NCBI GenBank assembly: GCA_012103455.1
Contig: WLWT01000001.1
Location: 1,350,001 to 1,414,000 of the forward strand
Source: Gammaproteobacteria bacterium
GTDB lineage: Bacteria > Pseudomonadota > Gammaproteobacteria > HK1
Reading direction: 5' to 3'
Length of the DNA: 64,000 nt
The position numbers were made by a program, and so were the translations under genes. Within the stretch, counting starts at the first letter, position 1, and each line of letters starts with the position of its first letter. Of the stretch, positions 17,241-28,584 are shown one piece after another. The notes under the pieces are model-generated. The model saw only the letters and a list, made by a program, of their open reading frames with translations, searched no databases and was not told the DNA's origin.

Positions 17241-20200
17241 ACTCTTCATCTTCAGCAATGACATGAGAAAAGACAGCCGCGACCAAAGCATCACGAATTT
17301 TTTCGTTGCGGGCATTGTTTGCCAGGGTAGCTACATTTTCATCACTAGAACGAGCCAGTCCTCCTAAGACAGCGCTGGCTGCGGCGGCGTGTTGTGTGCC
17401 ACTGTTGACTCCTTCTGTACGCAAAGTGATTAACTCAGTGGCACTGATACTTAAGTCGCGGCACAGTTGAATCTGTCTGGACAAGGCTTCCACTTGCTGC
17501 ACCGTCTTCATTTCCCCGCCAGCCGCATGCTCGCGCAGCACTTGGATATCCTGTTGGTTGAAGTCGAGCAATAGCGCTAATAACCGGTCAACCTGTTCAT
17601 CATCGGTATCTTCTTCTGCCCAACGGCTGATGAAGTAGGCTAACCACATCGCTTCGCTGGCTTCAGCATTTTGCAGTTGTTTGAAGCGCTCCAAATAATA
17701 GATCTGCTTGAGGCTGACTGGAACAGTCATGCCTGCGACCAACCATTCAGGCTGCTCGTACAGCATGTGCACGGTAGCGGAAGTAAAAGATAGTTTGCTG
17801 GTGAGTTGCAGATGTCGTCCCAGATCGTAAAGCAGTTGCAATTTTGCCGACTCAGTGCCTGAGAGTAGAGTATCGAGGGCTTGGTAAACATCCATGCCTA
17901 CCCAGCGCAACATTGGAGCAACAATTTCTGGATTATCGTCTTCAGCTATTTTGACAAGCTGCTCGAACAACACTTGCTCCTGATTCGACTGGGTTTCGGC
18001 CAAAAAGTCAACCAGTTGATTTTTAAGTGCCTGGTTGGCGGCATTGTCTACCCCGGCACTGGTGAGAATATCCGTGATAGCGCTGGTGATTTGACTTTTG
18101 CCGACACCTTTGACTAAACCGGAGTTGTCGAGGATATTTTTGCCTTGCAGTTGCTGCCGCCAATTGTCAATCTCGATCACTTCTCCATCTTCTTTCATCC
18201 AATGGCGATAGATGGCAAAGTCGGATTCGTTGTTGAGTAAACAGTTGTCGATGGCCTGGTTGAATTCCTGTAACCAGTTGCTTACTTCTTGCGTGCTTTG
18301 CAGCACGGCTTCTTCTGCCGGTGTCAGTACCAATAGCAGATCTGTGACCGATAGTTCAGCAGTTTTCATCCATTGCGATAACCAAGTTAATTGATCTAAT
18401 GCGGGCAAGACCTCTGTGATAATGTCATCGGATTCTGTGCTTAATGTTGTCAGTAAGTTCTGATCAATTTTAGCGACTAATTCTATCGCGCCAAGAATAT
18501 CCCAATCGAACAAAGGAAATACGGTCGCCAGGCGATACAGTCTGGCTAAGGTTTTCTGATTAAGCGCCGTGTTGTCATCTTCCTTGACTAGAGAAGCTAC
18601 CTTTTCCCATTGCCGACGGGTCAGTTTTAAGCCTCGACGCAGAATGTCTCCCAGGGTGATGCCGTTTTCTGTGACCGCTTCAACGTCACTGAGTTTGGTG
18701 GTGCCTTCTAGAACTATGCTTGTCACCTGAGGCGCCTGCTGGCCGAACATTTGCCGCATCAGGGTCGGTTCTGTTTGTTCTCCCATGCGTCGCCAACAAT
18801 TGATTTCTGTTAACAATGCGACATATTTGTCTACGTTGAGTTTGTATTGCTGCTGCCAATAGAGATAATGCGCCAGAACCTTGAACCCTCCTTCGGTTAC
18901 TTTTCGCTGGCCTTTGGCTGCGGGTATCGAGCAGAGTAATTGATCCAGTTCATGAAATGCCAATCCGGTGCGCTTGTAGAGCCTGACCAGATGGTTCATG
19001 GGGGCTAAGTGATCTGAGTGAATTGCGTGGCCATCACTCAAGATCATGTATAGCACTCCATTTTCTTCTTTCAGCATCAAGCGTCCATCGACGAATCTGC
19101 ATCCTCGTTGCTGGGTGTTGTAGGATGTGCCCGCCTCATCTTTAACGGCGTAATCCCGATACAGTTGCCGGAATTCCTCGAAGGCGATATCGGTGGCTTC
19201 GATGAACCGGCTTACTTGGTTTAAATTAATTGCTGATCCAAATATTTCTGCGAACAGAGGGGAATTAGCGTTTATGGTCTGCTGAAGTACCTCGATCTCT
19301 GATTCGATCAAGTTCAAGACATCGGTGGGATGAGGGGTGAGGTTGTTCAGTGCATAGTCATTTTCTTTAAAACGACGGGCTAGGGCGTTGCTATTCATAC
19401 CCTCTATTGAGGCCAGGCCGGTGCGGACCGTGGTTAGTTCTTGGTTGAATGGCAAGGCCAGGGGATGCAGTTGGGTTTTCAAGTTGTGGAAAATACTTGC
19501 TTCTGATGGAAAAAATCGACTCCACAAGGGTTTATTGTTCCCTTGCAAGGTTCCATGACAAGCTCGCTCGGTTTTATCATTAAGTTTATCGCCAGACCCC
19601 TCACTAAAATCCCAATAATTCATTAAGCCAGGTTCATTACCGAACAAGACAGAGTACATATCCTTGCGGATTTCCTGTTGGGAACGCGGGGAATTCCATA
19701 TCCGAATTTGTGACATTTTTCCCTCAAGGCGTTGGCCTCCATATGTTCCTATGTTAAAATTTCCTGTCGATAGACAATTCTCTTTAGCTGTGGTTTCTTG
19801 CTGGTGAACTCCATCCTGATAAATTTCCATTTTTTTGTTGTCTTTGTTATAGACAAAAGCATAATGATGCCATCGGGAATCTTTGTCGGGAACTTGTAAT
19901 ACGAGTGAAGTATCAACTCGCGTACTGCTATTTCTGATGTAGAACTCTATACCTTGAGGATCAGTACCGGCAACCAATAGTCCTTCATTGGAGTGTTGGC
20001 TGAAGAATCGTTTGTGATGTGCCCATTTTTCCACTTGAGCCCACAACTCTATGGTAAAACTGGCATTATTAAAAATATTAAGTTTGTTGTCTGTATTCTC
20101 AACAAGGACATAACCAAAGTCTCCGGTAAAGGTGAGACTATGGAAGTCGAACAACTTACTCAGTAAGACTTCATTCACCAATTCCAGAGTGCTAATCTCC

Positions 20201-20766
20201 TGATGTAAATTATCTTCACTCAACTCTAACTGTCTCAGGTCAGGACGGCGAATATCCAAAGCCCATTTTTCCAATATGGGAGTAATCTGCTCGGTCGCCA
20301 AATCATAGATATGTTTTAAATAAGCGGCCGCAGATTGACTTGACTGAATGGAATCGGGTTTGGCATAACGTATTGGTTCCTGCTGCAACTCACTGGTTAT
20401 TACTTGGAGTAGGGCAGGCGGCCGGACATGACGTAAACCTCGACTGACAGGATCCTGCAATACCGTTACATCCTGCATGACCTGGGCAACTGATTGCCGG
20501 CGTCGGCAGGCTTTGCGATAAAGTTCATAAAGGTTCGGACCCTCCATAACATCAATAACCTGGTTGTTTTTTATCTTGTCGGCCAGTTCAGCCAAATCCC
20601 GACATTGTGCTACCTCTGCAGAACTGTCGAAGCCATAACGGGCCAGTGCCTGGTCAAACCCATCCTGTCGATTGAGTGCTGATTCTATTTTCCGACGCAA
20701 AGAACCTTGCTCCCGATCGTTGGTTTGCGTAACTTCCTGCTGAGACTCGAAGTTTGAGTTTGGCAT
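17241..20766 (-). pseudogene. Tc-toxin A subunit, N-terminal segment with LamG-like insertion
   Basis: About 1175 codons from ATG 20766 (GGGAGA upstream; an earlier in-frame ATG at 20877 lacks this). The N-terminus and the later part (HLAPMNHLVRLYKRTGLAFHE, YWQQQYKLNVDKYVALL) match the VRP1 region of TcA toxins. At about residues 245-410 there is a concanavalin/LamG-type domain (FTIELWAQVEKW, WHHYAFVYNKDNKKMEIYQDG, MSQIRIWNSPRSQQEI), which could bind host glycans. IS630 copy 2 cuts the gene at GAA GAG. With the segment at 13755-16128 it is one broken gene. No TcB or TcC gene is present in the window. Confidence 0.87.
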
Positions 20767-21234
20767 CGTTTTAATATCTCCCAAGTAAAGGTTTGGGGTT
20801 TTCAATATCGCTTGTGATATTTTCTGGCAACAAACATACATTACTTCCCGACAGCGTGGCAAGCATCTTGTCTTCAATCGTTGCTCAGTTTGAGGCAGTC
20901 AATATTTGCCGAAGGGATACGCTCTTTAAATAATGTATTCATCTATCGATAGAGGCTGGGGCTCAAGCCGTTCTGTCATTGCGTGGGTTGACCCACACGG
21001 ATGCTCGTTGGGATCAATTTTGGCGTAAGATCGATCAATATGGATTTGCTCGATCCGCTTAAATACATCATATTGAGAGCGTACCCCTTACGGCAAGCGC
21101 GGAAGCCTGGGATTGAACGGAATGCGTTCATAAAGATTAAGGGCAAGGCATGATGATGGCTGCATCGGCTCATGGTGGGCAGCCAATAACTGCTTGACTA
21201 TACTCCAAGCGAAAACCACATCACTCCAGGACCC
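20767..21234. other. Intergenic region upstream of tcA
   Basis: No gene supported. It holds the tcA leader and, at 20921-20952, a 32-bp AT-rich motif (GCTCTTTAAATAATG, TATTCATCTATCGATAG) that closely resembles 47959-47990 upstream of cas9. The rest is low in coding signal on both strands. Confidence 0.5.
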
Positions 21235-21735
21235 ATGCACATGGAAGCTGATACGAACGTCAATATCATAAGCCGCGACTCACAACCCTATGCCCGCATC
21301 CATCACCGCGGTCCGTACAACGAGATCGGCGAGTGTTTTCAACGCCTGCTCACGTGGGCCACGAGCCAAGGGCTGCTCAGCGAAGAGACACGGTATTTCT
21401 CGCTGTCATGGGATGATCCAACGGCGGTGCCGGTACAAGAATTACGCTCCGCTGCCTGCATCACCATTGAGGACGCCGGCATCACGCCCCCTGATGACAT
21501 AGAAATCGCCACGCTCCCCTCACTCCGATGGGCGGTCTATACCTTAGCCGGGCCCTATGAAGGGATCACGGATGCTTATCAGCGCATATCAGACACCTGG
21601 CTGCCTCAACAGGGCGAAGCGGTGGCGGATCACCCGTGCATGGAACGCTATTTGAACGACGTGGGCACCACGCCCCCGGATCAATTACGCACCGAGCTTT
21701 GCATTCCGTTGGCGGACAGGGCCAACTCAGGGTAA
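21235..21735 (+). CDS. GyrI-like small-molecule-binding domain protein
   Basis: 166 residues with the GyrI/SbmC-type effector-binding fold and no DNA-binding domain: PYARIHHRGPYNEIGECFQRL near the start, RSAACITIED mid-protein and WAVYTLAGPYEGITDAYQRI toward the end, closing with ELCIPL. Such stand-alone proteins bind hydrophobic compounds or buffer gyrase inhibitors. It is followed after 24 bp by a HAD hydrolase on the same strand. Confidence 0.82.
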   Translation: MHMEADTNVNIISRDSQPYARIHHRGPYNEIGECFQRLLTWATSQGLLSEETRYFSLSWDDPTAVPVQELRSAACITIEDAGITPPDDIEIATLPSLRWAVYTLAGPYEGITDAYQRISDTWLPQQGEAVADHPCMERYLNDVGTTPPDQLRTELCIPLADRANSG

Positions 21736-21759
21736 TCCACCGTGTAAACTTGGCGCGTC

Positions 21760-22455
21760 ATGCCGCGCGCCTTACGCATCATTTTCGACCTGGACGACAC
21801 GCTCTATCCGGAGCGGTCGTTTGCCCTATCCGGTTTTCGCGCCGCCGCCGAATGGGCGCGCCGGGAATGGGCCATGCAAGATAAGGCCGGGGACATGGCG
21901 GAGGAGATGATCGCTTTGTTGGACGCCGGCCATCTAGGGGGTCTTTTTAAAATCTCACTAAAGCGCCACCTCCCCGAAGCGAGCGATGAGGACTTGGCCC
22001 AACTCATAGAGATCTACCGACGCCACAGGCCGGACATAGAATTATTCGAAGATGCCGCCCGGGCCTTGGATGTGTGCGCCGAACTCGGACCATTGGGGTT
22101 GATTACCGATGGCACGGCTTATCTGCAACAAAATAAGGTGAGAGCGCTCGGCATCGCGGAACGCTTCGTGAAGATCCTTTACACCGGCGCTCTCGGCGAA
22201 GCACGCGCATTCTACAAGCCCCATCCCAAAGCTTACGAGTCAATGGAAGCGGCATTGCCGGGTGCGGGCGCCCACTTTGTGTACGTGGGCGATAACCCTA
22301 AAAAGGACTTCATCACCCCCAACCGACGGGGCTGGACCACTGTACAGGTAAGGCGAGACCATGGCATACACGACGCCTACGCCGTCGCGCAAGACGGCGT
22401 GCCCCAGCACATCATCGACTCGCTAGATGAGTTGCAAGCGGTGCTACTCGGCTAG
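21760..22455 (+). CDS. HAD-family hydrolase (pyrimidine 5'-nucleotidase-like)
   Basis: 231 residues. HAD motif I is FDLDDTLYPE near residue 7, motif II is LITDGTAYLQQNKV, and motif IV is VGDNPKKDF, with Lys before (YKPHPKAY) as motif III. A helical cap lies after motif I. The closest well-known groups are pyrimidine nucleotidases and HAD-IA phosphatases. Substrate unknown. Confidence 0.85.
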   Translation: MPRALRIIFDLDDTLYPERSFALSGFRAAAEWARREWAMQDKAGDMAEEMIALLDAGHLGGLFKISLKRHLPEASDEDLAQLIEIYRRHRPDIELFEDAARALDVCAELGPLGLITDGTAYLQQNKVRALGIAERFVKILYTGALGEARAFYKPHPKAYESMEAALPGAGAHFVYVGDNPKKDFITPNRRGWTTVQVRRDHGIHDAYAVAQDGVPQHIIDSLDELQAVLLG

Positions 22456-22461
22456 CTAACC

Positions 22462-23334
22462 CTACAGTCCGTCGTAGGTCTCACGCCATACGCGAATCGC
22501 CTCAATGTGTTCATCGACGCTCGTCAAGCCAGCGCCCATGGTCACCACGGAGATATGACTGCCACCAGCATCACGCCACGCGGTAATATCGCCAGCCCAC
22601 CGCTCCGGCCCCCGGCTGTATTGCTGAATGCACTCGAAGCCAAAAGCGCTTTTATCGCGTTTCAGTTCATCCAACTTTTGCTCCATCTGCGCTTTAACAT
22701 TGACGGCATCGGCTTGGGTGCGCCCGGAGAATAAAAAGCCATCGCCGATACGCGCCGCCCGCTCAAACGCCGGTTTGGAAAACCCGCCTAACCAGATGGG
22801 GATCGAACGCTTAGGCCGGGGCAAGATACCGGCCCGATCGATGCGGTGATCGCTATCGCTGTGAGCTATAACAGGCTCGGTCCAAAGCCGGCGCAGCAGG
22901 GCTATCTGCTCCTCTTCGCGCTTGCCCCGGCGGCGGAAGTAATCGGATACCTCCAACGCGTCGAACTCCACCCAATTCCACCCTAAGCCTACCCCTAAAC
23001 GCAGGCGCTCCCCGGAGAACAGGTCGATATCCGCCGCCTGCTTGGCCACTAGCGCCGTTTGCCGCTGCGGCAAGACGATGACGCCCGTCACCAACTCAAT
23101 CGTCGCGGTCACGCCTGCCAGAAACCCGAAGGTGACGAATGGCTCGTGGAACGGATCTTTGTCCGTGTACGGCCCCCAGAGCTTGGGCTCACGAGCGGCG
23201 TGATCCGCGCCCAAAACATGGTCGTAGATGACCAGGTGGTCGTAACCCATACCCTCCGCCGCCTGGGCGAAGGCCTTGACCGCGCCTGGATCGCCGTTCA
23301 ATTCGGTCTGTGGATAAACAACACCTGCTTTCAT
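22462..23334 (-). CDS. LLM-class flavin-dependent oxidoreductase
   Basis: 290 residues from ATG 23334 (MKAGVVYPQTELNGDPGAVK), a TIM-barrel luciferase-like protein. Family marks: DHLVIYDHVLGADH, FVTFGFLAGVT, LVTGVIVLPQRQTALVAKQA, LRLGVGLGWNWVEFDAL and PIWLGG. These use FMN or F420. It converges with the HAD gene with 6 bp between stops. Confidence 0.87.
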   Translation of the reverse strand: MKAGVVYPQTELNGDPGAVKAFAQAAEGMGYDHLVIYDHVLGADHAAREPKLWGPYTDKDPFHEPFVTFGFLAGVTATIELVTGVIVLPQRQTALVAKQAADIDLFSGERLRLGVGLGWNWVEFDALEVSDYFRRRGKREEEQIALLRRLWTEPVIAHSDSDHRIDRAGILPRPKRSIPIWLGGFSKPAFERAARIGDGFLFSGRTQADAVNVKAQMEQKLDELKRDKSAFGFECIQQYSRGPERWAGDITAWRDAGGSHISVVTMGAGLTSVDEHIEAIRVWRETYDGL

Positions 23335-23773
23335 AAAACCCTACCCGTACGCTTGCAAGAAGTTGAATCCGTCGATTATAGGTAAAGACGTGGCTCCTTC
23401 TACCGTTCCCTCTTCTGGGACTCCTTCTTCTGGGGTTCCTCGCATAACCCTGGCGGCTACCCCTTTTCACCATACTAACGTGCGCCATACAACGTGCCCC
23501 AGCGGTCTCGCCCAGTGTAGTTCCACACTATTTCTCGCGCTTTAAGAAGACACCAGCCCCCACACCGCTCCCCGGACAACTGGGCAATGTGTGACTAAAC
23601 CCGATAACAGCACTGCAGGTTGGAGAAGAAAACGTCCCCTGCCCATTACTTACCCCCCACTTGATGCCGTGTTGTTGATGGCCACCTGGTTGCCTTTATT
23701 AAAATCCCAGATACTCACCGCTTGTCGGCTCTGCGCCTAATCGAGCGCCAGCGCCTTACTAAAACGGGGCCTT
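23335..23773. other. Intergenic region without supported gene
   Basis: About 440 bp between the LLM oxidoreductase (reading left) and the end of ssb. Short frames exist on both strands, but none has family features or a ribosome binding site. It contains a simple CTTCTTCTGGG-type repeat near 23410-23435. Nothing else seen. Confidence 0.5.
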
Positions 23774-24343
23774 CTAAAATGGAATGTCATCGTCAAAATC
23801 GTTGGGCGCATCCACCGGCGCGCCACCGCCACCACGCCGGCCGTCACCTCCTTGGCCACCACCTCCTTGGCCACCACCTCCTTGGCCACCACCACCATAA
23901 CCGCCGTCTTGACCACCGCCGCCGTGACTACCACTACCCCAGCCATCATCGGACGGCCCACCGCCGTAACTACTGCCGCCTTGGGCACCACCGCCTTGAC
24001 CGCCACCGCGCGAGTCGAGCATCTGCATCTCGTTGGCCACTATATCGGTGCTGTAGCGGTCATTGCCGCTTTGGTCTTGCCACTTGCGCGTCTGTAGGCG
24101 GCCCTCGATGTAGACCTTGGAGCCCTTACGCAGATATTCAGCGCAGATTTCCGCCAGACGGTTGAATGTCACCACCCGGTGCCATTCCGTGCGCTCCTGA
24201 TTCTCCCCGGTCTGCCGGTCCTTCCAGGTATCGGTGGTGGCCAGGCGTAGATTGGTAATCGCGGTGTTCGAAGGGGTATAGCGAGTTTCCGGATCGGCCC
24301 CCAGATTGCCGATCAGGATCACTTTGTTGATGCCCCGTGCCAT
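23774..24343 (-). CDS. ssb: Single-stranded DNA-binding protein
   Basis: 189 residues from ATG 24343 ([19 protein letters not shown], with GGGAGA 9 bases upstream). The OB fold occupies about residues 1-112. A long Gly/Gln linker follows, containing tandem GGGGQ units encoded by 15-bp DNA repeats near 23855-23900. The conserved acidic tip DDDIPF that docks partner proteins is intact. Copy number of the 15-bp unit may vary. Divergent from uvrA, a common arrangement. Confidence 0.96.
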   Translation of the reverse strand: MARGINKVILIGNLGADPETRYTPSNTAITNLRLATTDTWKDRQTGENQERTEWHRVVTFNRLAEICAEYLRKGSKVYIEGRLQTRKWQDQSGNDRYSTDIVANEMQMLDSRGGGQGGGAQGGSSYGGGPSDDGWGSGSHGGGGQDGGYGGGGQGGGGQGGGGQGGDGRRGGGGAPVDAPNDFDDDIPF

Positions 24344-24521
24344 GTTCTTAATCTCCCGATAGTTGTTGTTCACGGCCTACCTTACAGCGGCACTGAGACC
24401 GGTGCCATGGGTCCGGACCGTAGCGGGCTGTAGGCGAGGTTCCCAAGGAATGCAGGCCACAAGGGACGGAGGCCGGCGCAGCAGGATGCAAGCGGTGCTC
24501 CGTCCTTTGGCCACCCATTGT

Positions 24522-24575
24522 CTTTAGGATCGTCCAGGCCTTTAGGATCGTTCAGGTCTTTAGGGCCGTCCAGCA
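24522..24575. repeat. Three 18-bp tandem repeats between ssb and uvrA
   Basis: Units CTTTAGGATCGTCCAGGC, CTTTAGGATCGTTCAGGT and CTTTAGGGCCGTCCAGCA follow each other without gaps in the ssb/uvrA divergent region. No LexA-type palindrome is visible in this interval. Confidence 0.8.
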
Positions 24576-24664
24576 CTTTTGGCGGCTCTTTGCGCAGGAC
24601 CGGCGAAGCCGCCTAATATTATCAGTTGGCCAAACAACGCCGCTATGCGGTGAGCAACCACTAC

Positions 24665-27562
24665 ATGGACCAGATCCACATCCGCGGCGCCCGCACCCAT
24701 AACCTCAAAAACATCGATCTGGAACTGCCCAGGGACCGCCTGATCGTAGTGACCGGCTTATCCGGTTCGGGTAAGTCATCCTTGGCCTTCGACACTATCT
24801 ATGCCGAAGGCCAGCGCCGCTACGTGGAATCCTTGTCGGCTTACGCCCGTCAATTCCTCTCGGTCATGGAAAAACCGGACGTGGACCACATCGAGGGCTT
24901 GTCGCCAGCCATCTCCATCGAGCAAAAATCCACCTCCCACAATCCGCGCTCCACGGTGGGCACCATCACGGAAATCTACGACTACCTGCGGTTGCTGTTC
25001 GCCCGTGCCGGAGAGCCACGCTGCCCTGATCATGGCGAACGCCTGGAGGCGCAAACCGTCAGCCAGATGGTGGACACCGTGCTCGCACTGCCACAAGGAG
25101 AGCGCCTTCTCATGTTGGCGCCGGTGGTTCGCGGCAGAAAGGGCGAGCATCATCAAGTATTGGAGGCACTCAAAGCCCAAGGCTATGTGCGCGCCCGTAT
25201 CGACGGCTTGGTCTACGAGCTAGATGAAATCCCGCCATTGGACCGCTATAAGAACCACGACATAGAGGCAGTAGTAGACCGTTTCCGGGTGCGGTCCGAT
25301 GGCGCTTTACGGCTGGCCGAATCCTTCGAAACCGCCCTGGGCCTGGGCGAGCAGCGGGCTTTCGTGAGTTGGATGGACGAATCTCAGCGCGAGCCACTGG
25401 TGTTTTCCGCCCGCTTCGCCTGTCCCATCTGCGGCTATAGCATCGCCGAGCTGGAGCCGCGCCTGTTCTCATTCAACAACCCCACCGGCGCTTGCAGCGG
25501 CTGCGATGGACTGGGCGTCAAAGCGTTCTTCGATCCGCAACGCGTGGTCAACAACGATACCCTCAGCCTGCCGGGCGGCGCCATCCGCGGATGGGACCGG
25601 CGCAACGGTTATTACTTCCAGATGTTACAAGCCCTAGCGGCGCACTACGGCTTCGACCTGGATACTCCTTTTAAGGATTTATCGAGCGATGTGCGCGACA
25701 TCATCATGTATGGCAGCGGTATGGAGAAAATCACCTTCCGCTATCAAAACGACCGCGGCCCCGCCCATGAACGTACCCACCCCTTCGAAGGCATCTTGCC
25801 GAACATGCAGCGGCGCTACCGGGAGACGGACTCGAATATAGTACACGAGGAGTTGGCCCGCTTTTTGAGCGAGCAACCGTGCCCGGACTGCGACGGCGAG
25901 CGGCTCAACCGCTCGGCTAGAAACGTCTTTATCGCCGGCCGGCGCTTGCCGGAATTGAGCGCCCTGCCGATTGGCGCCGCACTCGCATTCCTCTCGGAGC
26001 TGACCCTGCCTGGTCATCGCGGTGAGATAGCCGCCAAGATTCAAAAAGAAATCATCGACCGCTTGCGCTTTTTAATGGACGTGGGACTCGATTACCTGGC
26101 GCTGGACCGGCCAGCGGAAACCCTCTCCGGCGGCGAAGCGCAACGCATCCGGCTGGCCTCGCAGATAGGCGCCGGCCTGGTCGGCGTCATGTACATACTC
26201 GATGAGCCCTCTATCGGCCTGCACCAGCGCGACAACCGGCGGCTGCTGGACACCCTCACCCACCTTCGCGATATCGGTAATTCGGTCATCGTGGTAGAAC
26301 ACGACGAAGATGCCATCAAAGCGGCCGACTACGTGGTGGACTTGGGGCCTGGCGCCGGCGTGCACGGTGGCCAAGTGGTGGCCGCAGGTACCCCTAGCCA
26401 AGTCATGGCTAATGCAGGCTCCATTACCGGCCAGTTCTTATCCGGGCGCCGCACCATCGCCCTGCCCGGCAAGCGGCGCCAGCCAGACAAGAACAAGCTG
26501 ATCAGGCTACGCGGCGCCCGCGGCAATAACTTGAAGAACGTGGACCTGGACCTCCCCGCCGGCTTGATGAGCTGCATAACCGGCGTTTCCGGATCGGGCA
26601 AATCAACCCTTATCAACGACACGCTGTTCAAAGCCGCCGCCGGTGCCTTGAACCGGGCCGAGCATGAGCCGGCCCCCTTCGATGCCATCGACGGGCTCGA
26701 GTTGCTGGATAAAGTGGTGGACATCGATCAGAGCCCCATAGGCCGCACGCCACGCTCGAATCCGGCCACTTACACCGGCTTGTTCGCCCCCATCAGAGAA
26801 CTATTCGCCGGCGTCCCGGAAGCCCGCTCCAGGGGTTATGGCCCCGGGCGCTTCAGCTTCAATGTACGCGGCGGGCGCTGCGAAGCCTGCCAAGGTGGTG
26901 GCCTAATCAAAGTAGAAATGCACTTCCTGGCCGATGTTTACGTCTCCTGCGATACCTGCAAAAGCAAACGCTACAACCGGGAAACGTTGGATATCCGCTA
27001 CAAAGGCAAGACCATAGACGAAGTCCTCGAGATGACCATCGAGGAGGCCCGTGGTTTCTTCGATGCCATCCCGGCATTGGCCCGTAAACTGCAAACGCTA
27101 AACGAGGTGGGCCTTTCCTATATTCGGCTAGGGCAAAGCGCCACCACCTTGTCCGGCGGCGAAGCACAACGGGTCAAGCTGGCCCGGGAGCTGTCCAAAC
27201 GGGACACGGGCAGGACCCTTTACATCCTCGATGAACCGACCACGGGATTGCATTTTCACGATATCGAACAGCTATTGCAGGTACTGCATAAGCTGCGCGA
27301 CCGGGGCAACACCATCGTCGTCATCGAACACAATCTGGACGTGGTGAAAACGGCGGACTGGGTCATCGATCTAGGGCCGGAAGGCGGCGACGGAGGCGGT
27401 ACCATCATTGCCACGGGAGCGCCGGAGGAAGTGGCCGCGGCGGCAGCGTCGTTTACCGGACAGTTCTTGAAGCCGCTCCTCAAACAACCAAAAGCAGCCA
27501 AGCCCAAACCGGCCAAAGCCACTCAACGCAGGCCGGCGAAGACAACCGTCAAGCAACCCTAG
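24665..27562 (+). CDS. uvrA: Excinuclease ABC subunit A
   Basis: UvrA recognises DNA damage in nucleotide excision repair. ATG 24665 gives [20 protein letters not shown], the family's normal start; an in-frame TTG at 24626 would add 13 atypical residues. Two ATPase modules are seen: Walker [10 protein letters not shown] and GVSGSGKST, two LSGGEAQR signatures, and zinc-binding cysteines ([34 protein letters not shown]). About 965 residues, with a Lys/Pro/Ala-rich tail. Confidence 0.96.
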   Translation: MDQIHIRGARTHNLKNIDLELPRDRLIVVTGLSGSGKSSLAFDTIYAEGQRRYVESLSAYARQFLSVMEKPDVDHIEGLSPAISIEQKSTSHNPRSTVGTITEIYDYLRLLFARAGEPRCPDHGERLEAQTVSQMVDTVLALPQGERLLMLAPVVRGRKGEHHQVLEALKAQGYVRARIDGLVYELDEIPPLDRYKNHDIEAVVDRFRVRSDGALRLAESFETALGLGEQRAFVSWMDESQREPLVFSARFACPICGYSIAELEPRLFSFNNPTGACSGCDGLGVKAFFDPQRVVNNDTLSLPGGAIRGWDRRNGYYFQMLQALAAHYGFDLDTPFKDLSSDVRDIIMYGSGMEKITFRYQNDRGPAHERTHPFEGILPNMQRRYRETDSNIVHEELARFLSEQPCPDCDGERLNRSARNVFIAGRRLPELSALPIGAALAFLSELTLPGHRGEIAAKIQKEIIDRLRFLMDVGLDYLALDRPAETLSGGEAQRIRLASQIGAGLVGVMYILDEPSIGLHQRDNRRLLDTLTHLRDIGNSVIVVEHDEDAIKAADYVVDLGPGAGVHGGQVVAAGTPSQVMANAGSITGQFLSGRRTIALPGKRRQPDKNKLIRLRGARGNNLKNVDLDLPAGLMSCITGVSGSGKSTLINDTLFKAAAGALNRAEHEPAPFDAIDGLELLDKVVDIDQSPIGRTPRSNPATYTGLFAPIRELFAGVPEARSRGYGPGRFSFNVRGGRCEACQGGGLIKVEMHFLADVYVSCDTCKSKRYNRETLDIRYKGKTIDEVLEMTIEEARGFFDAIPALARKLQTLNEVGLSYIRLGQSATTLSGGEAQRVKLARELSKRDTGRTLYILDEPTTGLHFHDIEQLLQVLHKLRDRGNTIVVIEHNLDVVKTADWVIDLGPEGGDGGGTIIATGAPEEVAAAAASFTGQFLKPLLKQPKAAKPKPAKATQRRPAKTTVKQP

Positions 27563-27626
27563 CAATGTTATGCTGGCGCATTGGCGCCGCCAGTACCTTC
27601 ACACTCATCTTACAAGGAGCCAGCAC

Positions 27627-28568
27627 ATGGCTGCTCTCATCTGCGGTTCGATGGCTTTCGACACCATCATGGTCTTCAAGGATCGCTTCGCGAATCACAT
27701 TCTCGCTGATAAGGTGCATAGGCTGTCGGTCTCTTTCCTAGTGCCGGAAATGCGTAAAGAGTACGGCGGCTGCGCTGGCAACATCGCGTACAATTTGAAG
27801 CTGTTAGGCGGCGAGCCACTACCGATGGCCACCGTGGGTAAAGACTTCGCGCCCTATGCCCAATGGATGGACTCCCACGGCATCAACCGGCGCCACATCA
27901 GCATCATAGACTCCGAATACACGGCCCAAGCTTTCATCACCACCGATCTGCAAGACAACCAGATCACGGCATTTCATCCCGGCGCCATGAGTATGGCCCA
28001 CATGAACCAGGTGACCGATGCCGAGGATGTCGGCTTAGGCATCGTCGCGCCGGACGGACGCCAAGGCATGATCGAGCATGTGGACCAATTCTACGACAAC
28101 GATATCCCGTTCATCTTCGATCCGGGCCAAGGTTTGCCGCTGTTCGACAGTGAGGATCTCAAGCGCTTCATCGAGCGGGCCACCTGGATCGCCGTCAACG
28201 ACTACGAGTGGTCGGTCATCGAAGAGCGCACCGGCCTCAACGCGGCGCAGGCAGCCCGGCAAGTCGAAGCCTTGCTCATCACCCGAGGCGCCCAAGGCTC
28301 CACCGTGCTGGCTGATGGCAAGCAACTCGAAATCCCCGCCGCACCAGTCTCCTCGGTCACCGATCCCACCGGCTGCGGCGATGCCTACCGAGCCGGCTTG
28401 CTCTACGGTCTGGACAACGGTATGCAATGGGAAGTGACCGCGCGCATCGCCTCGCTCATGGGCGCCATCAAAGTCGAAAGCGGCGGCACCCAGAATCACA
28501 GCTTCACCACCGATGAATTCGACGAACGCTTCCGCCAAGCTTTCGGCTTTAAGCTGGACCGGGGCTGA
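27627..28568 (+). CDS. PfkB-family carbohydrate/nucleoside kinase
   Basis: 313 residues from ATG 27627, chosen for AAGGAG 9 bases upstream. Ribokinase fold: GGCAGNIAYNLKLLGGEPLP near residue 50 and the C-terminal anion hole and catalytic Asp in DPTGCGDAYRAG. The overall pattern is close to adenosine kinase-like proteins of proteobacteria, which phosphorylate adenosine or similar sugars with ATP. It is followed 16 bp later by a methyltransferase on the same strand. Confidence 0.88.
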   Translation: MAALICGSMAFDTIMVFKDRFANHILADKVHRLSVSFLVPEMRKEYGGCAGNIAYNLKLLGGEPLPMATVGKDFAPYAQWMDSHGINRRHISIIDSEYTAQAFITTDLQDNQITAFHPGAMSMAHMNQVTDAEDVGLGIVAPDGRQGMIEHVDQFYDNDIPFIFDPGQGLPLFDSEDLKRFIERATWIAVNDYEWSVIEERTGLNAAQAARQVEALLITRGAQGSTVLADGKQLEIPAAPVSSVTDPTGCGDAYRAGLLYGLDNGMQWEVTARIASLMGAIKVESGGTQNHSFTTDEFDERFRQAFGFKLDRG

Positions 28569-28584
28569 AGCGAGCCGGCTGCTC

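Noticed and set aside
23335..23773. Small genes in the gap between the LLM oxidoreductase and ssb
   Set aside because: Short frames have no start signals, conserved motifs or coding-like composition.
24344..24664. LexA/SOS box between ssb and uvrA
   Set aside because: No CTGT-N8-ACAG type palindrome could be found. The interval holds tandem 18-bp repeats instead.
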